A stretch of 64,000 nt of DNA, taken from positions 1 through 64,000 of the forward strand of contig NW_027018004.1 of assembly GCF_032854445.1 (NCBI RefSeq). Direction: 5' to 3'. Positions 54,604 through 64,000 of the stretch are shown here, piece after piece (the stretch's first letter is position 1; the number at the start of each line of letters is the position of its first letter). A model generated the notes under the pieces. The model did no database searches. It was not told the DNA's origin and saw only the letters and a program-made list of their open reading frames with translations. The DNA comes from Liolophura sinensis (Eukaryota > Mollusca > Polyplacophora > Chitonida > Chitonidae). The translations under genes and the position numbers were made by a program.

Positions 54604-56486
54604 AATATCGGTTTATAGTTTTCAATGGACCCAGTCAGAGAAGTTTGAGTACCAGCAGATGCTACTCTCTTGACCACATAATGCAAACGAAGATTGCAGT
54701 GAAGTATTAGGGAGGCGAATTTGCGAGCCTCCTGATAGGGGATATCCTTTTTTGTTTTTAAATTTATTATTTGATTTTCCTTAACAAAAAGCGGACAGTC
54801 CCTGGAGGAGGCCATGTGATCCCGACCGCAGTTGCAACACTTAACTGTCTTGCTGCGTCGAAACCATCATGACCTTCGCTGCCGCATCTGAAACAAACAA
54901 GATTAGGTTTGCATTGGCCGTTGCCGTGACCAAATTTTTCGCAAGTGAAACAACGTGTAGGATTTATTTATTTATTTACTTGATTGGTGTTTTACGCCGT
55001 ACTCACGAATATTTCACTTATACCACGGCGGCCAGCATTATGGTGGGATGAAACCGGGAAGAACCAGGGGGATACCTACGACCATCCGCAGGTTGCTGAC
55101 AGACCTTCCCACGTATGGCCGGAGAGGAAGTCAGCATGAGCTGGACTTGAACTCACAGCGAACAACATGTAGGATTAGAGATATATAAATCCACATTAAC
55201 CCTATACGGGCCAATGTAGATGTACGATGGCTGAGAAGTACTACTAAAGGTCAAAATCGTATGCGTTTAACTTGAGGAAGTTGCCAGCATTTTTGTTGTG
55301 AAACGCTTCACTCTGGCAACACCCTGTGGTTTCAATTCAGAACAGATTTCTTCTTCACAATAAGTGAATGATATCTCCATGATAGCCCTATCACGTGTTA
55401 TTCCCTGACAGCTGTTCGGGGAATTGTGAGGGGACGTATAAAGAGATATATCAGATATTTTCTTCAGAAATAATAAATTTTTAGATTCTTTCCGGAAACA
55501 TTCGATTACAATGTCCCCGGATCGTAGTTTTTTAACCGTTTTTAAAAGTGCCTTCTAAAGCCCTCTTTAGCTGAAAAGGATGGATTTTTGAGGTCCGCTT
55601 TTGTTTACTCCTAGTGGAGAGAACGATGAAAGCCGGCCAGTTGTCCTGTCTATTATCAAATGAATGAGATAAAAGTTCTAACCTCCTCTTTTTACCAGCA
55701 CTTGGCGTGGGCTGAGAGGGAGATCAAAGAGATAGGTTAGGTTAGAAACGTCCGTAGAAACCTCCGATGAAAGGTTTAAGGAGATCATAATCAATATTTA
55801 ATAAGAATTCACCCCATTTGTTCCCCACCCACCACGGAGTGCCGTAAGAATTTACCCCATGTGTTTCCCACCCACCACGGAGTGCCGTAAGAATTTACCC
55901 TATGTGTCCCCCACCCACCAAGGGGTGCCAACAAGGGCGATGCCTGAACAGGGAACGAACCTAGGACTCCACGTAAGGTATACTCGGATAGATGGCCTTA
56001 ATGAACAAACCCCAATAAGTGAATAATGTCACACATCAGACACATACTACTCGATTGACCCATGAGCCACCGCCTCAAAACGTAGTCCCACAACCAAACT
56101 TTAAAGGAAACAGTTCTTCTCTAAGAATTGATTTTATCAAGAAATGTTTAGGACCACGCAGATGCAAGACATGACCAAGCCGATTGATCGGACCGGGCCC
56201 ATCCGACCTCCCGTCTCTCCGAAAAAGGGCCAAAGTGACGTGTTGGGTGTGAGGGTCTCGCAAGACCAACACGCCCTCAGCTACCAGGATCCCGTCCTTG
56301 TAGATTACGGCTCACAACCCACGGCAAACAGGTCGCTTCCCGGTTGTGTCTCACACAACCGAGAAGATGTGAGCCTATTATATTGACAGGGCTCACACAG
56401 GAGAGCTCTAGGTTAGTCGACTTTTATGACAACCTTGCCTAGAGGGCTGAGGTCCTATTCTGATCACCCCAGAAACCCCACGGGGG
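54604..56486 (-). mobile_element. LINE G portion of the F/G composite (ORF1 and 5' UTR), minus strand
   Basis: It begins mid-ORF1 (zinc-knuckle and upstream region, 54604-55795), contains SINE 2, and ends in a full 5' UTR and CCCCCGTGGGG at 56486, next to the target copy AACAAATAAA (56487-56496). The segment 55800-55930 repeats CACCC...CCACCCACCACGGAGTGCC three times, a local triplication of the 5' UTR. Together with F it has one set of outer duplications but two 5' ends, so it is a recombinant. Confidence 0.75.
54962..55166 (-). mobile_element. SINE 2: 5'-truncated copy lacking the tRNA head
   Basis: It has the same body as SINE 1 (about 85% by eye), with an (AAAT)n-type tail on the minus strand (plus-strand ATTTATTTATTT) instead of poly(A). 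The tRNA-like part is missing. CAACGTGTAGGAT before it and CAACATGTAGGAT after it are a 13-bp target duplication with one difference. It lies in the ORF1 zinc-knuckle region of LINE G. Confidence 0.85.
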
Positions 56487-56668
56487 AACAAATAAATAAC
56501 CCTCTGTATTAGATGTTACGGTTTCAGCCAAACTTTAAATTTTTTTCATAACAAGTAGGCGATGGAATTCTGCCCTGGGGTACCGTTAGCTAACAATCAC
56601 AAAACAATTCTAATATAAATATGGGTAATCTGTCTTTAAATCGTCCGTTACTTTTGAATCACAATATG
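56487..56668 (-). mobile_element. LINE relic J, part 3 (RT)
   Basis: Minus-strand RT sequence upstream of the catalytic box (CCCTGGGGTACC = the GSxLSP region on the other strand), resuming exactly at the F/G target copy. It is broken at 56668 by LINE H. Confidence 0.7.
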
Positions 56669-59600
56669 TTCGATTAAGGTCTGTAACGCTCGTCATTTTC
56701 GAACTGAGGAAGAAATTTGCGCAGTTACATTCACAGGGTGTTACCAGAGTGAAACGTTGCACAACAGAAAAAAGCTGGTAACTTCCTAAAATCAAATACA
56801 TATCTTCTAACTTTCAACAGTAAATCCCTTCCGTCTTACATTTACATTGGCCCAAATAGGGTTAGTGCAGACTTATGTGTTCCTAACCCAACGCGGTGTT
56901 TCATCTGTCAAAAATTTGGTCACGGAAAGGGGCCAGTATAAAAATAAACCGGTTTGCTTCCGATGCAGTAGTGAAGATCATGAAGGTTTCTACTGCAGCA
57001 GCGCACAGTTAAGTGTTGTAATTTCGGTGGAGATCACATGGCTTCCTCTAAAGACTGTCCATTGTTCCTTAAGGAAAAACAAATAATAAATTTAAAACTT
57101 AAAAACAATATATGGTATCAGGAGACCCGAAAACTAGTCTTGCCTCCTAAAACTTCAGTGCATACTTCGTTTGCCAATGTGGTCAAGCGAGTAGCATCTG
57201 TTGCTACTCAAACTTCTTTGACTTGGCCCAATGAAAACGACAAACAAAACTTCTTCAGACTAAGACAATACAACAAATAACGCCGGTAAGTAGCACTGTA
57301 CAAACAGATAAACCTGAACCCAATGCCCCTAAAAATAATAATAACAAAACTAAGTTCAAAAAAAAAAACTCAAAATAATAATAATAATAATAAACCTAGT
57401 GGCCCCTCAGAAGGAGCCTGTCCAAACTTTTTATAGGTTTGGATCGTTGAAGGACGTTGGTCCTTCAATATCACATGCGGATGTGATAGATACATCACCC
57501 AAGATCTCCAAGAAAAGGTCGTCCACGGTCCAAACATAAAGAGAAATCCCCCATAGGCCTTCCTCCATAATGTCTTCTTTAGACAACTTTGTACAAGAGA
57601 ACTGTCGATGACTGCAGACAAATTTTATTGAAATAACACAGTTAGTTCAGTCTTTAAATCCAGTTGACCTTTGTCTTCAGGAAACTCACCTGAAGACATC
57701 AGGCAAAGACAAAATAACTCTTAAAAATTATTCACTTTATAGCACCTATTGTATTGAAGAAGAGTGAGCTGCAGGTGGCTCCTCGATCTTCATAAATAAC
57801 ATTATCCACAGACTTGTTCCTCTGGATACAGAGCTTCAGGCTGTGGCCGTTCGTGTTTTATTGTCTGAAGCAATCACATTATGTTCAGTGTATATTCTTC
57901 CTAACATTTCTTTGTCAGCTTTACAGTTACATAATTTTATAGAACATTTGCCAAAACCGTTTATAATAATGGGAGATTTTAATTCCCATAACCCCCTATG
58001 GGGCATTAACAACATAAATGATAAGGGCAAGATAGTCGAAGACTTCAATCGAAGGAGGAACTGTTATTTCAATGATGGTTCTAATACCTATTTACATCCA
58101 GGTAAGGGCATATTTCTGCCATCGATCTCACTATCACAGATCCATCACTTCTTGATTTTTCTTGGAAGGTGCATGATGATCTTTGTGGTAGTGACAATTT
58201 CCCTATAATCCTAGAGCATATCTCTTCTAATTCTTTAGAACGTGTAGTTAGGTGGAAATTCGATAAAGCAGACTGGATCGCATTTGAGATGTTCTGCGAG
58301 GCTAATATCACTCCACAGACTCTTAATGCAGCAGATGACCCGATATTAAAATTTAATGAGCTTGTATTACGAGCTGCCGATAGAACTGTACATAAGACCT
58401 CGACAAATCCTACATCCAAGAGTTAACCCTGGTACGACAATGGCTGTCGTAAAGGCCTAAAGGACCGGAAAAAGGCTGAACGCAGATTTAATTATTGTCC
58501 CACTTCTAATAATTTAAACCAGGTTCGCAGTTTCAGAGCTAAATCTCGTCGATTAATCAAGTCCAAGAGACGATCTTGCTGCCGCAACTTTGTTTCGGGC
58601 ATTACGTCAAAAACACCCATGCGTGAGGTCTGGAACATGGCTCAGAAACTTAAGGGCAAACATAATAAAGCCAAAGTTTAGCATTTAAAAGATGGAGATA
58701 ATATATTAACTTCCCCACCTGAAAGTGCAAATAAACTAGCTGAAACAATTTCCCTCTCAGAAATCTTCTTCTGAGAATTGTACTTTAGAATTTCAACATA
58801 TTAAAACCGGAAAGAGAAAATTAAATTTCCCTCTTGTTCCAAAAATTTAGAAGATTATAATTGTCCTTTTAATATCGAGGAACTTAAAACTGCATTCAAA
58901 AAGGCCCACGATACTGCTTGTGGGCCTGATAACGTATATTATATAAGTTTTTGAGCCATTTAGCACCTGAGCCAATGGAGACTCTTTTGGACTTGCTTAA
59001 TGATACTTGAATAACTGGTAATTTTCCAGCCTAATGGAGGGAGGCGAGTATTATCCTGGTTCCTAAACCGGGTAAGGATCATATTGATCCAAATAATTAC
59101 CGTCCCATAGCTCTTTCCAGCTGTGTCTGTAAAACTATGGAACGGATGATAAATCATAGACAAGTTACTTTCTAATATACAATGTGGTTTCGTCAAGGTA
59201 GATCCACTATGGATCACCTTGTTCGATTCGAAACGTTTATTCGAGATGGCTTCATTAATAACGATCATGTGGTGTCCATATTTTTTGATCTTGAAAAGGC
59301 CCACGACACCACATGGAAATAAGACCTTGCGGATATGGGCCATAAAGGCCGATTACCAATATTTATATCAAATTTTTTATACGATCCTCAGTTTAAGGTA
59401 AGGGTGGGGTCCACTCTTTCTGACTCTTATGAGCAGGAGATGGGTGTGCCCCAGGGCAGTATCCTTTCACCAACACTATTTAGCATAAGAATTAAATAGT
59501 ATGGCTAAAACATTGACATCTGGCACGGAGGGTTTTTTATTTGTAGATTATTTCCTGATATGCTACCGTGCTAAATATATGAATAACATCGAGCGGCAAC

Positions 59601-61432
59601 TGCAGCTTTGTCTCAATAAGATCGAGAAATGGGCAGTTGCCAATGGTTTTAGATTTTCTTCGTCTAAAACCGTCGGTATGCATTTTTGTAATCAACAGAA
59701 ATTCCATCTAGACCCTAAACTTAATTTCAATGGTGAACCAATGAAAATTGTCGGAGAAAATAAATTTTTGGGGTTATATTGGATAAAAAATTATCATTTA
59801 TACCTCATATTAAAATGCTTAAAGCTAAATGTACAAAGGCTCTCGATACAATTAAGGTCGTGTCTAGCACCGATTGGGGTGCTGACCGATTAGTTTTACT
59901 TAATTTATATTGTTCTCTGGTGAGGTCCAAAATGGATTATGGATCGATCATTTACGGTTCCGCTAGGAAGTCGTGTACTAAAATGTTGGATCCGCTCCAT
60001 CATCAAGGTTTGAGGCTCAGCCTTGGTGCTTGTAGAACCTCCCCAGTAGAGAGTTTATACGTAGAGGCTAACGAGCCTTCTTTACATCACAGGCATGTAA
60101 AACTGAGCCTTCAATATGTTACAAAGCTTAAAGCACATCCAACAAACCCTGCCTACGACTGTGTTTTCAATCCATTATATGTACACAGATATACTAAACC
60201 TCCTAACAAGATCCCTTCGTTCGGTGTTCGTGTTAGGGACCATATTGTGGAAGCCAACGTTAAACTTGGGGACATAGCTCCGGTTTTTTTTTTCGGAGTC
60301 CCCTCTATGGCTTTTTCCACAACCTAAATTGATATTTGATTTACGTAAATATAATAAATCAAATACAAATCCTCTTATAATTTCGCAAGGTTTTGCTGAA
60401 ATTAAGGGTAAATATTCGGATTATAAATTTATATATACTGATGGGTCAAAGGATGTGGATAGGGTTCCAGCTCTAGCTGTCTTAGAGCAGCGAGTTGCTT
60501 CTCTTCGTCTTCCATCATCGTCTTTAATCTTTTCTGCGGAGGACAGGGCTATACTCCTGGCCTTATCATATGTTTTTTCTGGGCATGGTCAAATGGCTGT
60601 GATATGCAGCGACTCGCTTTCTTGCAATACAGAATAATCAAATTTAAAAATCGGTTGATCCTCAAAATATTAGCCATACACAGAAAACTAATTAAAAGAG
60701 GTAAAGATATCATATTCTGTTGGATACCAAGTCATATTGGTATCCATGGAAACACAGTCGTAGACAAGGCGGCTAAAGCTGCCGTTACTAAACCTTTTAA
60801 GTCTAATATTCTTAAATATATTCGTCGCCTTTGGCAGGGTGAATGGGATCTACAGGTTTACAATAAACTGCATGTCATTTATCCTGTCATTGGCTATAAT
60901 TCCTGTACACTTGATATGTCTCTTAGAGACCAAGTAGTTTTAACAAGATGCCGTATTGGGTATTCTCGTCTAACGCACAATTTCATCTTGGATAGGGGCA
61001 GTGCTCTAGGGTGTGTTGGATGTCATGCTGAATGTTGCATCAAACATATCCTGGTTCACTGTGTAGGCTTTGCCTATGTTCGGCAAAGATTCTACACAGT
61101 CAACTCTATAAATGATTTATTTGACGTAATTGCTGGCGCTGCTGTTATTGATTTTTTGAAGGCTGTTGGCTAGTATAAGAGAATATAGTTTATATATATT
61201 TCAATGCATAAAATGAAAGCAATTGTGGTTTTCGACATTTAACTAACATTTAGTTTTTTTAAACTGTTTTTCAAAATGTTCGTCTGTTTTCCTTTTTAAT
61301 ATTTAATTGTTCATCAGATCATGTCGAAAACTATTCACGGCTTCATGGTTTTAGCACGTCCCCGCCACAATATGGCTGAAATATTGCCGAGGTGGCGTTA
61401 AGCCATAATCATTCATTCATTTATTCATTTTT
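56669..61432 (+). mobile_element. LINE H, 5'-truncated, plus strand
   Basis: It starts inside ORF1 (about 56690, LRKKFAQLHSQGVTRVKR-like in fragments), with zinc-knuckle blocks (CFICQKFGHGK, CFRCSSEDHEGFYC), the TAATG overlap at 57568, ORF2 to 61173, the 3' UTR and a (CATT)n tail to about 61432. The left neighbour is relic J and the right neighbour is the GIY-YIG element, so a simple insertion is not enough to explain the flanks. Frame 59779-60327 is the longest clean RT-RNase H linker in the window. Confidence 0.85.
57568..61173 (+). pseudogene. LINE H ORF2: endonuclease, RT, RNase H
   Basis: Endonuclease blocks: ETHLKTSGKDK, FIIMGDFNSHNPLWGI (57960-58005), CGSDNFPIILEHIS (SDN instead of SDH). 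RT blocks: GPDNVYYISF, IDPNNYRPIALSSCV-type sequence near 59090, FVDYFLICYRAK at about 59545, where the usual V-D-D is V-D-Y, so the catalytic box is damaged. RNase H: KFIYTDGSKDVDRVPALAVL, FSAEDRAILLALSYVFSG, IICRDSLSC-like CSDSLSC, IIFCWIPSHIGIHGNTVVDK. The C-terminal motif CRIGYSRLTHNFIL is in frame 60604-61173. Many stops. Confidence 0.8.
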
Positions 61433-62277
61433 AAGTTGTATTGTGTCAAACTGTATTTACTTGATAATATGCAAGAGGTGTGGTCAGCAGTATGTTGGGA
61501 AGACCACCCAGAAACTACATCTACGGGTGATCGGGCACCGTAAGTCCGTGCGCAAGAAAGAATTGCTAAAAGGCAAGCATTTCTCTGTCTCCGACCATGA
61601 CTGGGAGCATTTTGGCATTTAAATAATAAAATCGGTTTATCCATCAGCAAACGAGACAGATGTCGAATTTGAACGTAAAATCCGTGACGGTGAGCTTTTC
61701 TGGATGATAGAGATTGGTTCAGTCTTCCCATATGGATTGAATGATAACGTTATGGGAATCGGCAATGTAACGTCTAGCCAACCACATGACTCCATCATAA
61801 AAAATTTATTCAAATGCCAAAAACGTAGACCTCGCAATCATGGTAGGAGGAAGTTCAACAGAAACATGATTCACAAACACGTTACAGAGCTATTTAGTAG
61901 AATTGTCGGATGACACCAATAGCATGCATGCTCTAGGCACAGTATTATATGCAATTCTATTGCACTTGATAAAACAGATAGTTCAAGACGTATCCAATAA
62001 CATACACAATTTTAATGTTTCACCTCACCTTGTACGTCTGTGTCAAGACATATCGTATTTACGATTGTATCGCCCTGTAACTACAATTGAAACTCAACAC
62101 GATCGACTCTTTCTGAAGACAAAGTATTTAGACAGTGGCCTGGATTTAATTAACCTACCACGCATCTTTAATGAACCTGATGTTCGTAGTGCTGTGCCTA
62201 ATTATTTTAATATCAAAGAGCCCCCTTGCTTATTCTATGACTATATAAAGCCTATCGCTTCCAAAATTTTCATTTTT
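61433..62277 (+). pseudogene. GIY-YIG endonuclease-domain relic (Penelope-like retroelement type)
   Basis: Frame 61392-61622 contains SNCIYLIICKRCGQQYVGKT followed by LHLRVIGHRKSV: the IYL...YVG pair, R and H of the GIY-YIG fold with a two-cysteine insert (CKRC). After a TAA the reading continues YPSANETDVEFERKIRDGEL and FPYGLNDNVMGIGNVTS. Frame 61903-62400 continues with YLDSGLDLINLPRIFNEPDV and NYFNIKEPPCLFYDYIKPIA. This C-terminal arrangement (YGLNDN block, then an INLP block, then a PPxxYxYxKPI block) is one I associate with Penelope-like elements in marine invertebrates. The RT part is not present; LINE H or the duplication removed it. It ends at 62277, where the duplicated LINE G sequence begins. 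Confidence 0.6.
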
Positions 62278-64000
62278 CACGGCAAACAGGTCGCTTCCCG
62301 GTTGTGTCTCACACAACCGAGAAGATGTGAGCCTATTATATTGACAGGGCTCACACAGGAGAGCTCTAGGTTAGTCGACTTTTATGACAACCTTGCCTAG
62401 AGGGCTGAGGTCCTATTCTGATCACCCCAGAAACCCCACGGGCGAACAAATAAATAACCCTCTGTATTAGATGTTACGGTTTCAGCCAAACTTTAAATTT
62501 TTTTCATAACAAGTAGGCGATGGAATTCTGCCCTGGGGTACCGTTAGCTAACAATCACAAAACAATTCTAATATAAATATGGGTAATCTGTCTTTAAATC
62601 GTCCGTTACTTTTGAATCACAATATGCCCATCCAGGTAAGGGCATATAATCCTAGAGCATATCTCTTCTAATTCTTTAGAACGTGTAGTTAGGTGGAAAT
62701 TCGATAAAGCAGACTGGATCGCATTTGAGATGTTCTGCGAGGCTAATATCACTCCACAGACTCTTAATGCAGCAGATGACCCGATATTAAAATTTAATGA
62801 GCTTGTATTACGAGCTGCCGATAGAACTGTACATAAGACCTCGACAAATCCTACATCCAAGAGTTAACCCTGGTACGACAATGGCTGTCGTAAAGGCCTA
62901 AAGGACCGGAAAAAGGCTGAACGCAGATTTAATTATTGTCCCACTTCTAATAATTTAAACCAGGTTCGCAGTTTCAGAGCTAAATCTCGTCGATTAATCA
63001 AGTCCAAGAGACGATCTTGCTGCCGCAACTTTGTTTCGGGCATTACGTCAAAAACACCCATGCGTGAGGTCTGGAACATGGCTCAGAAACTTAAGGGCAA
63101 ACATAATAAAGCCAAAGTTTAGCATTTAAAAGATGGAGATAATATATTAACTTCCCCACCTGAAAGTGCAAATAAACTAGCTGAAACAATTTCCCTCTCA
63201 GAAATCTTCTTCTGAGAATTGTACTTTAGAATTTCAACATATTAAAACCGGAAAGAGAAAATTAAATTTCCCTCTTGTTCCAAAAATTTAGAAGATTATA
63301 ATTGTCCTTTTAATATCGAGGAACTTAAAACTGCATTCAAAAAGGCCCACGATACTGCTTGTGGGCCTGATAACGTATATTATATAAGTTTTTGAGCCAT
63401 TTAGCACCTGAGCCAATGGAGACTCTTTTGGACTTGCTTAATGATACTTGAATAACTGGTAATTTTCCAGCCTAATGGAGGGAGGCGAGTATTATCCCGG
63501 TTCCTAAACCGGGTAAGGATCATATTGATCCAAATAATTACCGTCCCATAGCTCTTTCCAGCTGTGTCTGTAAAACTATGGAACGGATGATAAATCATAG
63601 ACAAGTTACTTTCTAATATACAATGTGGTTTCGTCAAGGTAGATCCACTATGGATCACCTTGTTCGATTCGAAACGTTTATTCGAGATGGCTTCATTAAT
63701 AACGATCATGTGGTGTCCATATTTTTTGATCTTGAAAAGGCCCACGACACCACATGGAAATAAGACCTTGCGGATATGGGCCATAAAGGCCGATTACCAA
63801 TATTTATATCAAATTTTTTATACGATCCTCAGTTTAAGGTAAGGGTGGGGGTCCACTCTTTCTGACTCTTATGAGCAGGAGATGGGTGTGCCCCAGGGCA
63901 GTATCCTTTCACCAACACTATTTAGCATAAGAATTAAATAGTATGGCTAAAACATTGACATCTGGCACGGAGGGTTTTTTATTTGTAGATTATTTCCTGA
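62278..64000. repeat. Near-identical second copy of 56320-59558 with two deletions
   Basis: 62278-62626 equals 56320-56668 (offset 5,958) with one visible difference. 62629-62647 equals 58095-58113. 62645-64000 equals 58204-59558 with very few differences (for example T/C at 63497 and an extra G at 63849). It therefore holds the LINE G 5' end, relic J part 3 and the LINE H endonuclease-RT region, cut short by the window edge. The missing pieces are 56669-58094 and 58114-58203. All genes within are the LINE genes described for the first copy. Confidence 0.92.

Noticed and set aside
1-64000. CRISPR arrays, bacterial operons or phage genes
   Set aside because: Repeats are transposon tails or tandem arrays without regular spacers; all recognised genes are of animal retroelements or Polinton-like elements.

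Overview
The window is eukaryotic animal DNA, almost certainly from a mollusc. The main support is two copies of a tRNA-headed SINE whose body (an 'ATTGGTGTTTTACGCCGTAC' core) I associate with molluscan genomes, together with LINEs that end in (CATT)n tails. No ordinary host gene with recognisable exons is visible. Nearly everything is a nest of transposable elements and endogenised DNA-virus-like (Polinton/Maverick/adintovirus-type) sequence, most of it broken by stops and frameshifts.

Layout. 1-2335: an old minus-strand LINE relic with two later insertions (a CpG-rich repeat block at 542-893 and a 752-bp unclassified element at 1015-1766). 2336-3696: a relic of a DIRS-like (tyrosine-recombinase class) retrotransposon, gag plus the start of RT. 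3697-8667 and 18375-19105: virus-like element 1. It has an array of E2F-like and CCAAT motifs, a PC4-like DNA-binding protein gene, a hexon-like capsid gene (the family called F54H12.2-like in animal genomes), the start of an adenain-like cysteine protease, a tandem repeat, and three minus-strand genes packed end to end. A young Ty3/Gypsy LTR retrotransposon with an env-like region (8674-18368; 6-bp target duplication AGTTTT) splits the second of these minus-strand genes. 19106-35164: virus-like element 2, a Polinton. It has a capsid-associated plus-strand gene (split by LINE B), a minus-strand membrane protein, a jelly-roll-type major capsid protein, a packaging ATPase, four small genes, an rve integrase and a protein-primed family-B DNA polymerase on the opposite strand. 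The polymerase gene is itself split by an 0.87-kb insert and cut off by a LINE.

35165-64000 is almost wholly LINE sequence of one family. ORF1 has three zinc knuckles. ORF2 has an AP-type endonuclease, RT with a V/YDD box, RNase H and a terminal Cys/His motif. ORF1 and ORF2 overlap as TAATG, the 5' end is a conserved CCCCCGTGGGG, and the tail is (CATT)n. I read it as an RNase H-bearing I/Nimb/R1-like family. Copies C and D (minus) and E (plus, full length, 5.8 kb) surround unclassified spacers. Relic J was hit in turn by E, by the composite F/G and by H. Two SINEs sit inside F/G with 13-bp target duplications. At 61433-62277 there is a GIY-YIG endonuclease relic of Penelope-like type. From 62278 to the end the sequence repeats 56320-59558 almost base for base with two internal deletions, either a very recent duplication or an unmerged haplotype in the assembly.

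How it works together. The two virus-like segments carry a Polinton-type set of capsid, protease, ATPase, integrase and pPolB genes, but none of the larger genes is intact, so they are fossils. The LINE family is the dominant recent invader. Its 3' end resembles the 3' end of the SINE, which suggests the SINE uses the LINE's machinery. Target duplications give the order: DNA-virus elements and LINE relics A and J first, then LINEs B, I, E and F/G, then the SINEs; the LTR element, with LTRs about 99% identical, is among the latest arrivals.
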